Shown here: piece by piece, positions 17,810-26,508 of the stretch
How positions within the stretch are numbered: position 1 is the stretch's first letter
Layout of the letters: every line of letters starts with the position of its first letter
Source of the DNA: an uncultured archaeon
GTDB taxonomy: Archaea; Thermoproteota; Nitrososphaeria; JACIWG01
Direction of reading: 5' to 3'
Assembly: GCA_938034445.1 (NCBI GenBank)
Contig: CALHLD010000007.1
Span: 1 to 64,000 of the forward strand
DNA: 64,000 nucleotides
Notes under the pieces: generated by a model
The model's input: only the letters and a program-made list of their open reading frames with translations
Told to the model about the DNA's origin: nothing
Database searches by the model: none
Made by a program: the position numbers and the translations under genes

Positions 17810-20074
17810 ATGCGAAGTAGGCTTAAGGTTACTGGTATTGTGCAGGGAGTAGGATTTAGGCCATTCGTATACCGAATTGCAATCGGAAACAATCTAAAAG
17901 GTTATGTTAAAAATGTAGGAGATGGCACTGTAGAAATTGAAGTTGAAGGCTCAAGGGTTGATATTGAAAAATTTGTTTTAGAACTTTTTTCAAAAAAGCC
18001 TCCCTTGGCAAAAATTGAAAAAGTTGAAAGAGCAGATTTTGAGGACCATATAGGCTACGGCTTTTTTACTGTCCTTAAAAGTGATTTCGAAGAAAAAGAG
18101 AGTGCATCACTGATCCCTCCAGACATTGGAATCTGTGATGAATGTTCTAGAGAACTTTTTGATCCAACAAATAGACGCTACAGATACCATTTTATAACGT
18201 GTACAAATTGTGGACCAAGGTTCACTATAATAGAGTGTTTCCCCTATGATAGGCACAATACTTCAATGATAGATTTTCCAATGTGCAATTTATGTGCTGA
18301 AGAATATTCTAATCCTTTAGATAGACGTTTTCATGCAGAAACTATAGCTTGTCCACATTGTGGTCCCAGTCTTATGCTACTTGACAGGTATGGTTCGGTG
18401 GTAGAAGGTGACCCAATCAAATTGTCTGCAAGTTTCATAGATGAAGGTAAGATTTTAGCCATTAAGGGTGTAGGTGGTTTCCACATAGCTCTTTCAGCAT
18501 ATGATGATGCTGCTATTTTGAAGCTTAGGAGGTGGAAGGGTCGTGAACAGAAGCCTTTTGCTGTAATGGCTAAAGATATTGGGACTGCTAAGAAGTTTGC
18601 ATACGTTGATGAAATAGAGGAGAAAATTCTATTATCTCCATTTAAACCAATTGTACTATTAAATATGAAAGAAGATTCTAATATTTCAAGGTTTGTGAAT
18701 CCAGGATTACATAATATAGGTGTTATGCTCCCTTATGCTGGAGTTCATTTGCTCCTTTTTAGCGAGTCTAAAACTGATGTCCTTATCATGACAAGTGGGA
18801 ATCTTCCATCTGAGCCTATAATTGTTGACGAAAAAGATGCTGTTAGAAGTTTTTCAGGTATCGTAGACTATTATCTTGTTCATAACAGGAGAATTTTACA
18901 TAGGTGCGATGATTCTGTAATAAGAAAGGTGGATGATACACTATGTTTTATTAGAAGGTCTAGAGGTTTTGTTCCAGAACCATTGCCTGTAAAGGGTGTT
19001 GTTGATGTAATAGCTTTGGGTGGTGAAGAAAATGTTGCAGGATGCGTTGTCTCCCATAATAAAATGTATTTAACACAATATATTGGTGATGTTGAAAATA
19101 TAGAAACTCTTGAATACTTGAAGTCAGCGCTTAAGAGGATGATGAAGTTAACAGCCTGCAAACCGAAAGCTGTTGCTCACGACCTTCATCCAACATTTAA
19201 TACTACCGTTTACGCTAAAGAATTATCCGGCCAACTTAACGTCCCAAATGTTTCCGTCCAACACCATCATGCACACATAGCCTCAGTAATGGCTGAACAT
19301 GGTCTTGAAAGTACGATAGGTATAGCCGTAGACGGATTTGGTTATGGGTTAGATGGAAATGCTTGGGGTGGTGAAATACTATTTTGTGAAAAGGAACGTT
19401 TTGAAAGAGTCGGCCACTTGGAAGAGCATCCATATTTGGGTGGCGATTTAGCTGCAAAATATCCTGCAAGAATGGTCTTCTCCATCCTATATAAGACTGG
19501 CCTAATAGACTTGTGGCTTAAATCTAATTCTCAAAAGTTTCATCACGGTTCTAAAGAAATTGAGTTTCTAAAGCTTCAGCTGGAATCTGGCAACTATATT
19601 CTAACATCAAGTTTTGGAAGGGTTCTCGATGCCGTTTCAACACTTCTAAATGTATGTGATATTAGAACATATGAGGGTGAGCCGGCTATTAAGCTAGAAA
19701 GTTTTGCAAAAAAAGCCGCTGGCCACTATATCATTAAACCTATAATAGATGACGATACACTTTTGACAACCCCCCTTCTCGAAAATGTTATAGAAAACTT
19801 AGGCAGGGTTCCTGCTGTTGAACTTGCATACGCTGCTGAAGAATATCTTGCACATGGTGTTGCTGAAATTGCTGTTGAAAAGGCTAGAGAATATGGTGTC
19901 GATAATATATCTCTTTCAGGTGGTGTTGCCTATAATGAACATATTTCAAAAACTATTAGGAGGATAGTGGATTCGAATAATATTAAACTTTATAGAAATG
20001 TTTACGCTCCAGCAGGTGATGGCTGTGTATCACTTGGTCAAGCTTATTTGGTAGGAAAATGGATGCTTGAATAA
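17810..20074 (+). CDS. hypF: Carbamoyltransferase HypF (hydrogenase maturation)
   Basis: 754 aa, full length. It converts carbamoyl phosphate to a thiocarboxamide on HypE, the source of the cyanide ligands of NiFe hydrogenases. Domains in order are acylphosphatase (VQGVGFRPFVYR, about residues 11-22), two zinc fingers (CDECSREL...CTNCGP and CNLCAEEY...CPHCGP, about 109-185), the YrdC-like domain (about 200-380), and the Kae1/HypF carbamoyl-transfer domain with HHHAHIASVMAEH (about 485) and SLSGGVAYN. Carbamoyl phosphate would come from the carAB product. It is followed by hypC and hypD on the same strand. Confidence 0.96.
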   Translation: MRSRLKVTGIVQGVGFRPFVYRIAIGNNLKGYVKNVGDGTVEIEVEGSRVDIEKFVLELFSKKPPLAKIEKVERADFEDHIGYGFFTVLKSDFEEKESASLIPPDIGICDECSRELFDPTNRRYRYHFITCTNCGPRFTIIECFPYDRHNTSMIDFPMCNLCAEEYSNPLDRRFHAETIACPHCGPSLMLLDRYGSVVEGDPIKLSASFIDEGKILAIKGVGGFHIALSAYDDAAILKLRRWKGREQKPFAVMAKDIGTAKKFAYVDEIEEKILLSPFKPIVLLNMKEDSNISRFVNPGLHNIGVMLPYAGVHLLLFSESKTDVLIMTSGNLPSEPIIVDEKDAVRSFSGIVDYYLVHNRRILHRCDDSVIRKVDDTLCFIRRSRGFVPEPLPVKGVVDVIALGGEENVAGCVVSHNKMYLTQYIGDVENIETLEYLKSALKRMMKLTACKPKAVAHDLHPTFNTTVYAKELSGQLNVPNVSVQHHHAHIASVMAEHGLESTIGIAVDGFGYGLDGNAWGGEILFCEKERFERVGHLEEHPYLGGDLAAKYPARMVFSILYKTGLIDLWLKSNSQKFHHGSKEIEFLKLQLESGNYILTSSFGRVLDAVSTLLNVCDIRTYEGEPAIKLESFAKKAAGHYIIKPIIDDDTLLTTPLLENVIENLGRVPAVELAYAAEEYLAHGVAEIAVEKAREYGVDNISLSGGVAYNEHISKTIRRIVDSNNIKLYRNVYAPAGDGCVSLGQAYLVGKWMLE

Positions 20075-20139
20075 AATAAATTTTCTTAAAAATTTGGGAA
20101 ATTTTATTAACCTATATGCTTTAGACTGCTTGTATTAAG

Positions 20140-20358
20140 ATGTGTCTGGGAATACCGGGAAAGATTGTTGAGAAAAGAGGTAATATTGCTAAAATAGACT
20201 TTGGAGGTCTAATTAGGGAAGCTAATGTTTCTCTTGTTAATGCGAAGGTTGGAGATTATGTAATTGTACACGCTGGTTTTGCGATTTCAAAAGTTAATAA
20301 AAGAGATGCTTTGAAGACAATAAGGCTGGTAAAAGAACTTATTGAAAGTAAAGTGTAG
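20140..20358 (+). CDS. hypC: Hydrogenase assembly chaperone HypC
   Basis: 72 aa. It starts with the family-defining MCLGIPGKI; Cys2 binds the iron centre with HypD. The remaining beta-barrel sequence (VGDYVIVHAGFAISKVN) matches HypC/HupF. An AT-rich element (ttattaacctatat) lies about 20-35 nt upstream of the ATG, so it may have its own promoter after hypF. hypD starts 5 nt after its stop codon. Confidence 0.96.
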   Translation: MCLGIPGKIVEKRGNIAKIDFGGLIREANVSLVNAKVGDYVIVHAGFAISKVNKRDALKTIRLVKELIESKV

Positions 20359-20363
20359 ATTTT

Positions 20364-21449
20364 ATGTGGAAGGAGCTAAAGGATGGTCGGCTAATAAATG
20401 GGGTTATAGAAAAAATAGGCCAGTATAAACTAAAACTTACATTTATGCACGCATGTGGAACCCATCAAGAAACGCTTTCAAGATACGGTCTAGGAAGTCT
20501 TTTCTCTAAAGTCGGTATAACAATTTTATCTGGTCCAGGTTGCCCAGTCTGTATAACAACAGCCAAAGAATTTTTGCAGGTGATGGCATTAGCTGAGAAG
20601 GGGAAGACTATAGCAATATATGGTGACTGTTTTCGAGTTCCAGTTAATGGTAGATCACTTATGCATCTTAGGGGAGAAGGCTATGATGTTAGAGTAGTTT
20701 ATAGCATAGATGAGGCTGTTGAACTTGCTCGAAGTTTAAAAAATGATGTAGTCTTTATGGCAATAGGTTTTGAGACAACCGCTCCTTCGACGGCATCAAC
20801 TTTAGTCGGAAATGATTTGCCAGAAAACTTTTATGTTCTAAGCTGTCACAGATTTTTTATTCCCGCAATGATAAAGCTTCTAGAACTTGGTGAAGTTAAA
20901 CTTAATGGTATAATAGAGCCTGGCCATGTTAGTGCTATTATAGGATGTAAACCTTATGAGGAAATTAGAAGACGGTTTAAAATCCCCCAAGTGATTTCAG
21001 GGTTTGAGCCATTAGATATTGTTCTCTCCGTATACTATCTTGTTAAACAGGTGATAGAGGATGACGTTAAGGTTGTAAACGAATATAATAGGGTTGTTTC
21101 TAGAGAAGGAAATCAGATAGCACTTTCTCTTATAAATAGGGTGTTTTATCCAAAGGATGTTGAATGGAGAGGCTTTCCAATTGTACCATCATCTCTTATG
21201 GCAATAAGAGACAAATACTCTTCGCATGATGCATCTAAACAGTTTGAGGATATAATATCAAAAGTCGATTATGAACCTTCTCCATTGGAGAGGAGATGCA
21301 GATGTGGTGAAGTCTTAAGAGGTGTTATTCACCCTCAAGATTGTCCACTGTTTGGTAAAGTTTGTAATCTTGAAAATCCTGTTGGTGCATGCATGGTTTC
21401 CGTTGAAGGAGCATGCAGGATCTATCTCGAATATCCTGAACTCCCTTAA
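20364..21449 (+). CDS. hypD: Hydrogenase maturation protein HypD
   Basis: 361 aa. It assembles the Fe(CN)2CO centre with HypC and HypE. Conserved cysteine motifs are present: CGTHQE (about residue 32), GPGCPVC (about 60), and the 4Fe-4S-binding CRCGEVLRG...CPLFGKVC region near the C-terminus. GFETTAPSTA is also a HypD signature. It is translationally close to hypC and converges on the thioredoxin gene. No hydrogenase structural genes, hypA or hypB are in the window. Confidence 0.96.
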   Translation: MWKELKDGRLINGVIEKIGQYKLKLTFMHACGTHQETLSRYGLGSLFSKVGITILSGPGCPVCITTAKEFLQVMALAEKGKTIAIYGDCFRVPVNGRSLMHLRGEGYDVRVVYSIDEAVELARSLKNDVVFMAIGFETTAPSTASTLVGNDLPENFYVLSCHRFFIPAMIKLLELGEVKLNGIIEPGHVSAIIGCKPYEEIRRRFKIPQVISGFEPLDIVLSVYYLVKQVIEDDVKVVNEYNRVVSREGNQIALSLINRVFYPKDVEWRGFPIVPSSLMAIRDKYSSHDASKQFEDIISKVDYEPSPLERRCRCGEVLRGVIHPQDCPLFGKVCNLENPVGACMVSVEGACRIYLEYPELP

Positions 21450-21454
21450 GGGCA

Positions 21455-21790
21455 TCATAACCTGTTTATTCTCTCTAGTAAGCTAACTAGGTCTTTTTCG
21501 ACAATACCTATTCCAAGTACACCATCACATCTATCAACTATAGTGTTTCCCCTAAATACTATAATTGTTGGAACAACATCTATCCCATACTTGCTCCAGT
21601 ATGGACTGTTGTCGTCTGAAATGTCTGCTTTAGCAAAATCAACTTTTTTCTTAGAATAGTATTTTTCTAAAGTTTTTGAAAACTTTAGACAGAAGGGACA
21701 GTATCTTGCATAAAATACGACAGCCAAAATTTTCTCTCTCTCAAGCACACTTTCGTTAAACTCTTTTTCAATAAACTCAAACATTTTCAT
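21455..21790 (-). CDS. Thioredoxin-like protein
   Basis: About 111 aa from the ATG at 21790; a TTG at 21805 would add five residues. The redox motif CPFC lies in FYARYCPFCLKF at about residue 35, and the cis-proline is in VVPTIIVF. The fold and length match thioredoxin, although the Trp of WCxxC is replaced by Tyr. It is 15-30 nt downstream of hypE on the same strand, suggesting a cotranscribed reductant. A thioredoxin reductase is encoded at 31971-32939. Confidence 0.88.
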   Translation of the reverse strand: MKMFEFIEKEFNESVLEREKILAVVFYARYCPFCLKFSKTLEKYYSKKKVDFAKADISDDNSPYWSKYGIDVVPTIIVFRGNTIVDRCDGVLGIGIVEKDLVSLLERINRL

Positions 21791-21820
21791 ATATAGTCGC
21801 CGCAATCTATTATATATGGT

Positions 21821-22870
21821 TTAGCATATTCTTGGAATTGGATCTCCTCTAGGCCTTGGAACAATCCTTTTACCACCGACAACGGTCTTCATAACAACCC
21901 TATTATGTCCACTTACAGCCTCTCCAATTACTTGCGCATCAGATCCCTCCTTAGTTCCTCTTAATGTAGAAAGTATTTTATCAGCCATTTCAGGGACTAC
22001 AGCCAATACTGCTTTACCTTCATTTCCTATTTCTAGGGGACTTATTCCAAGTATCTCGCATGCAGCTTTGACTCCATCCCTTAAAGGTATCTTTGACTCA
22101 TCAATCTCTATTCCAACACCACTTTTCTCACACCATTCGTAGAGTAGGTTACTTAATCCCCCTCTTGTTGGATCCTTCATTGCAACAACACCACCGACTT
22201 TCAAAACTTTTTCAACCATATGGTTTAATGGCTGTATGTCTGAAACTATATCCGATAAAAGCCCATACTGTCCTCTTGCGCTCATTACTGCAATTCCATG
22301 GTCTCCAATATATCCTGATAGAATAATTTTATCTCCAGGCCGTACATTCGAGTCAAGAAGCCACCTTGCATTAATATTCCTAAATTTTTTTACAGTTTCA
22401 AAGTTTTTGTCAAGGTATGGGCTTCTAATGCCTATTCCTGAAGTATTTAATATCATCTCCTTTACTCCACCATGTTCGACAACTTTAGTGTCTCCTGTAA
22501 CAATCTTCACATCTGCTTCATCACTGGCGATTTTTATACTATCTAAAATCTTTTCAAGTACACTGTAATCTAGTCCTTCCTCCATAACAATTGCTAGTGA
22601 GAGTGCAATCGGTTCCCCGCCGACCATAGATATGTCGTTAACGGTTCCACATACGGCTAGCCTACCAATGTCTCCGCCTGGAAAGAATAGGGGGTAAACG
22701 GCATGCGAGTCCGTTTTAAAAACTATTCCATTAACTACAGAAGCGTCATCTAATGCATCTAGAGGTACATCAAATTTATTATAAGAAAATCTTTTCAATA
22801 TAGCCTCTTTAATTAGTTCTTGAGATTCGCTTCCTCCTGCTCCATGTAACATTGTAATCTTTTTAGACAT
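21821..22870 (-). CDS. hypE: Hydrogenase maturation protein HypE
   Basis: 349 aa. It is the ATP-dependent dehydratase that turns the HypF-made thiocarboxamide into a thiocyanate on its C-terminal cysteine. The PurM-like domains begin LHGAGGSESQELI and contain GTVNDISMVGGEP and DPTRGGLSNLLYEW. The chain ends PRPRGDPIPRIC, the required terminal Cys carrier. It is on the opposite strand from hypFCD, convergent with them, with the thioredoxin gene downstream. Confidence 0.97.
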   Translation of the reverse strand: MSKKITMLHGAGGSESQELIKEAILKRFSYNKFDVPLDALDDASVVNGIVFKTDSHAVYPLFFPGGDIGRLAVCGTVNDISMVGGEPIALSLAIVMEEGLDYSVLEKILDSIKIASDEADVKIVTGDTKVVEHGGVKEMILNTSGIGIRSPYLDKNFETVKKFRNINARWLLDSNVRPGDKIILSGYIGDHGIAVMSARGQYGLLSDIVSDIQPLNHMVEKVLKVGGVVAMKDPTRGGLSNLLYEWCEKSGVGIEIDESKIPLRDGVKAACEILGISPLEIGNEGKAVLAVVPEMADKILSTLRGTKEGSDAQVIGEAVSGHNRVVMKTVVGGKRIVPRPRGDPIPRIC

Positions 22871-22966
22871 GGTATGGGGTAGTATTATCTGTGCCTTTAA
22901 AGTATTTGCTATAAGCGGATTTTAAACTTTTTATCATTCTTTTCTTCAAATCTGTGGTGATAGGCG

Positions 22967-24376
22967 ATGAAAAATACAGTGATGGTATACAATACTCTAA
23001 CTAGGAAGAAGGAGCCTCTCCAGCCCTTAGAAGACAATATTGTTAGAATGTACGTTTGCGGTGTCACCGTCTACGATAGTACACATATTGGGCATGCAAG
23101 GACTTATGTGTCCTTTGATATAATTAAAAGGTATCTACTCTATAAAGGCTACAAGATCTTTCATGTCCAAAACTTTACAGATGTAGATGATAAGATAATA
23201 AATAGGGCTAACGCTTTAAATATTTCAGCAAGAGAGTTGGCTGAAAGGTACATAAAAGATTTTATGGAAGTTTCTGAAGCTCTAAATCTAATTCCAGCAG
23301 ACCATTATCCTAGGGCGACAGAATATATTCCAAAAATGATAGAATTTATAGAAAGATTGATTGAAAAAGGCTACGCTTATGTTACTGAAACTGGTGTATA
23401 CTTTGATGTTTCAAAATTTAATGAATATGGGAAGCTTTCACACTATAGTATTGAACAACTTCAGGCAGGGGCTAGGGTTGAAGTTGATCCAACAAAAAGG
23501 AATCCTCTAGACTTTGCTCTATGGAAGTTTTCCAAAAGCGAGCCTAAATGGGAAAGTCCTTGGGGTGAGGGTCGCCCTGGCTGGCATATAGAATGTTCAA
23601 CTATGGCTTTGACGGAATTAAAGGAGACTTTAGATATACATGGTGGTGGTTCAGACCTCATATTCCCCCATCATGAAAATGAAATAGCACAGTCTGAAGC
23701 TTTGACGGGCAAAAGTTTTGCAAAAATTTGGATGCATACAGGACTGCTTACTGTAAAAGGGGAGCGAATGGGCAAATCTTTAGGAAACTTTATTCCAGTT
23801 AGGGACATGATAAATCTTGTAGGCCCAAACGCATTAAGACTCATGTTTATAGGCAGCCACTACCGCTCCCCCCTAGACTTTGACGACAATATTGTAAGAA
23901 ATGCTGTCGATAATCTTAAGCTCATAGAATCCGCTTTCGCTGAACTAAACTCCTTTAGCCAACATGAGAGTAACTTTGTTGATGAAGTTAAACATTTTTG
24001 CAAGAACATAATAGAGGAATTTGAAAGAGCAATGGATGATGATTTTAAAACACCAATAGCGTTAGCCGCTTTCATGAAATTGGTTAAGGAGATACACAGG
24101 TATGCGGCTGAAGGAAAGTTAAATAGAGAGAATTCGAAGGTATTTAAGGAAACTTTTGAAAAGATATCCTATGTTTTCGGATTAAAGTTTGTAAGCATGT
24201 CTGAAGATGAAGCTAAGGCTATTGAGGAATTGGTTAGAAAAAGGAATGAATTCAGAAAATGTCGTAACTTTAAAGAGGCTGATGCTATAAGGGAAAAATT
24301 AAGGGAAAATAATATAGAATTGATAGACTATCCTGACAAGACAATATGGTATAAGAAGTATGTGGTAAAACTTTAG
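22967..24376 (+). CDS. cysS: Cysteinyl-tRNA synthetase
   Basis: 469 aa, usual length. It charges tRNA-Cys. The HIGH motif is in STHIGHARTY (about residue 40) and the KMSKS-equivalent is RMGKSLGN (about 270). The zinc ligands are the N-terminal CGVTVYD Cys, the WHIECS Cys and the HHENE residues. A weak ribosome-binding sequence (GGTGAT) precedes the ATG. The presence of CysRS means the cell need not use the SepRS/SepCysS route. Confidence 0.97.
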   Translation: MKNTVMVYNTLTRKKEPLQPLEDNIVRMYVCGVTVYDSTHIGHARTYVSFDIIKRYLLYKGYKIFHVQNFTDVDDKIINRANALNISARELAERYIKDFMEVSEALNLIPADHYPRATEYIPKMIEFIERLIEKGYAYVTETGVYFDVSKFNEYGKLSHYSIEQLQAGARVEVDPTKRNPLDFALWKFSKSEPKWESPWGEGRPGWHIECSTMALTELKETLDIHGGGSDLIFPHHENEIAQSEALTGKSFAKIWMHTGLLTVKGERMGKSLGNFIPVRDMINLVGPNALRLMFIGSHYRSPLDFDDNIVRNAVDNLKLIESAFAELNSFSQHESNFVDEVKHFCKNIIEEFERAMDDDFKTPIALAAFMKLVKEIHRYAAEGKLNRENSKVFKETFEKISYVFGLKFVSMSEDEAKAIEELVRKRNEFRKCRNFKEADAIREKLRENNIELIDYPDKTIWYKKYVVKL

Positions 24377-24499
24377 CGTTTCAATACAACTGTGTAAAGA
24401 AATGCATTATTAAAGGATTTAATAATGGGAGACTACACTCATTTAATCTATTATATGATTTTTTATATGATCTTTAGCAAAAGATTCCGATAAACTAAT

Positions 24500-24523
24500 A
24501 TACCAGTATAATTTTATACCAGT
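24500..24523. promoter_or_regulatory. Direct repeat at the start of a regulator gene
   Basis: The octamer ATACCAGT occurs at 24500-24507 and 24516-24523, 16 nt apart centre to centre, ending 2 nt before the ATG of the winged-helix gene. The surrounding bases (ctaatATACCAGTata / tttATACCAGTttat) share further similarity. Repeats placed over the promoter or leader suggest an operator, most simply for autoregulation. Inference only. Confidence 0.5.
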
Positions 24524-24525
24524 TT

Positions 24526-24924
24526 ATGCGGGTGAATCGTCTACAAGCAATCATATTAGATGAACTGTCCAATAATGTGGACGGTATCTCATTTAATAGG
24601 CTAGCTTCTATTTTGCGTGGTAAAATCTCAAGGGTTACATTAGTTAGGGAACTGAATAAGCTTATAGAAAATAATCTTATAAGTGTTGAAAGGGACTGTT
24701 CTCATAGGCAGAAGAAGATTTTCAAACTAGATTTAAAGATTGTTAAGATGATTGAGGAAATGTGTGTGCATGAAGAGATGGCTTTAGGTGATCCAATAAA
24801 TAGTTTCTCTACCCTATTTCAAGAATATTTTAAGAAGATTAGGGAGACTAAAGATGAGCTCTTAAGAAGCTATCTTAAGATTCGTTTATCAAGAATTGTT
24901 ACCTCAATAATTTATAACTTTTAA
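24526..24924 (+). CDS. Winged-helix regulator
   Basis: 132 aa. The N-terminal 70 residues form a winged HTH (LQAIILDELSNN, ISFNRLASIL, VTLVRELNKLIENNLISVE). The C-terminal half is helical (FSTLFQEYFKKIRETKDELL) and may be for dimerisation. It has no metal-binding motif. It lies directly upstream of the radical SAM gene, whose Shine-Dalgarno overlaps the regulator's stop codon region, so the two are an operon. The direct repeat at its start codon suggests self-control. Confidence 0.82.
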   Translation: MRVNRLQAIILDELSNNVDGISFNRLASILRGKISRVTLVRELNKLIENNLISVERDCSHRQKKIFKLDLKIVKMIEEMCVHEEMALGDPINSFSTLFQEYFKKIRETKDELLRSYLKIRLSRIVTSIIYNF

Positions 24925-24939
24925 GGGAGGTCGATGCTA

Positions 24940-26508
24940 ATGAAGATAGTTTTAACATGTGATAAAACGTTAACTGGAACATATAGGGATATACCACTAT
25001 TAGACTTCTTGCCATGTGCGCCTATAGAAAGGGTTCCGTCGTTCATTTACAATATTTTGGACACTCAACTGGAGCATAAAAATGGTGTTTTGAAGGTTGC
25101 ACCATATTCTTTAAGAAAGGTTGAAGCGTCACTTTTAGCTCATAGAAGTACTTCTGAAGTTGTTGTCGCACACTCATCTCACGTTCAAGATTTCATTGAT
25201 GAAGAAACTGAAGTTGTAGGAGTGTCTACGATGGATCCGCTAGGACTTGGTCCAGTTTCTATGATGTTCACGTTTGGAGGCTTACTAACCCCATATAGTA
25301 AGAAAAGTTTTGTTGAGCTTATCAAGAAGTTGGATACTATACGGTTAAAAAATGGTTACAGGTATAAGATTGTTGTTGGCGGTCCAGGAAGCTGGCAACT
25401 TGCTTTAACTGAAAAATGGAGGCAATTGAATATAGACCATGTTGTGGTTGGAGAAACAGATCATATTATAAATGACCTTTTTGACCAAATAGTTCACGAC
25501 AAATTGTCTGAAGTCATATATGTTAGAAGCTTTCCAAAGGTTGAGGAAATATCACCCATTGTAAACCCATCCTACAAGGGTATGGTTGAAGTTATGAGAG
25601 GATGTGGAAGAAACTGTAAGTTTTGTGAACCAAATTTGAGGTTTGTACGCTTTATTCCTCAGGAAAGGATACTTGGTGAAGCTGAATTAAACTTAAGACA
25701 TGGTATAAGCCACTGTTGGCTTCATAGTGAAGATATCTTCTTATATAAGTTAGAGGATCATAAAAATTTCTACCCAAACTCGGATGAAGTGGTCAACCTA
25801 TTCAGAAATGTTATGAATCTTAAGGGTATGGTTTACACTAATCCAACACATGGTAGCATTGCACCTGTTGTTGCTGTTCCCTCAATGATCGAGCAAATTA
25901 GTGAGGTTTTGAATGCAGGCCCAAGTAAGTGGGTTGGAATACAGGTTGGCCTTGAAACCGCCTCGCCCACGCTTATTAAAAAGTATATGGCGAATAAGGT
26001 TAAACCATTTTCTGTAGAAGAATGGCCAAAAGTGATATTTGAGGGCACATATGTTCTTAATAAAAACTTTTGGTTTCCAGCATACACTCTCGTAGTCGGT
26101 CTTCCAGGAGAGTCTAGAGAAGATTCTCTTGAAACCACAGGTTTGATTTTGGCTATGGAAAAGTTCTTAAGTGAGCGGCTTGGTTCTAGAGCTCATTTTA
26201 CAGTAACACCATTATCCTTTATACCGTTAGGCTTTTTAAGAAACGAAAAGTTCTTCAATGTTGTCAATTCTCTTACGGAAGAACGTTTTCTACTCATCTA
26301 CACTGCCTGGAAGCATTTGGCAAAGGAGCTAAACTCAAGCCTTCCAATGATATTGAAGAACAATCCTATAGGCAGAATATTGTTTCCACCAATAGCTAAA
26401 TTTGGAATTTGGGTTCTTTTGAGAGCAATAAGAAGTTGGGGTATAAACCAAGGCTATGATCCAGATAAGCCTATAAAGCCACTAGAAAATGTCATGTTAA
26501 AACTTTAG
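24940..26508 (+). CDS. Cobalamin-type radical SAM protein
   Basis: 522 aa from ATG 24940, which is better spaced (9 nt) from the GGGAGG ribosome-binding site than the ATG at 24934. The first ~190 residues look like a B12-binding-type Rossmann region (TEVVGVSTMDPLGLGP, KIVVGGPGSWQLA, HVVVGETD). The radical SAM cluster motif is CGRNCKFCEP (CxxxCxxC) at about residue 223. Further SAM-core elements (VGIQVGLETASP, YTLVVGLPGES) follow. Substrate unknown; archaeal homologues are annotated only as radical SAM proteins. A preceding HTH gene probably controls it. Confidence 0.88.
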   Translation: MKIVLTCDKTLTGTYRDIPLLDFLPCAPIERVPSFIYNILDTQLEHKNGVLKVAPYSLRKVEASLLAHRSTSEVVVAHSSHVQDFIDEETEVVGVSTMDPLGLGPVSMMFTFGGLLTPYSKKSFVELIKKLDTIRLKNGYRYKIVVGGPGSWQLALTEKWRQLNIDHVVVGETDHIINDLFDQIVHDKLSEVIYVRSFPKVEEISPIVNPSYKGMVEVMRGCGRNCKFCEPNLRFVRFIPQERILGEAELNLRHGISHCWLHSEDIFLYKLEDHKNFYPNSDEVVNLFRNVMNLKGMVYTNPTHGSIAPVVAVPSMIEQISEVLNAGPSKWVGIQVGLETASPTLIKKYMANKVKPFSVEEWPKVIFEGTYVLNKNFWFPAYTLVVGLPGESREDSLETTGLILAMEKFLSERLGSRAHFTVTPLSFIPLGFLRNEKFFNVVNSLTEERFLLIYTAWKHLAKELNSSLPMILKNNPIGRILFPPIAKFGIWVLLRAIRSWGINQGYDPDKPIKPLENVMLKL

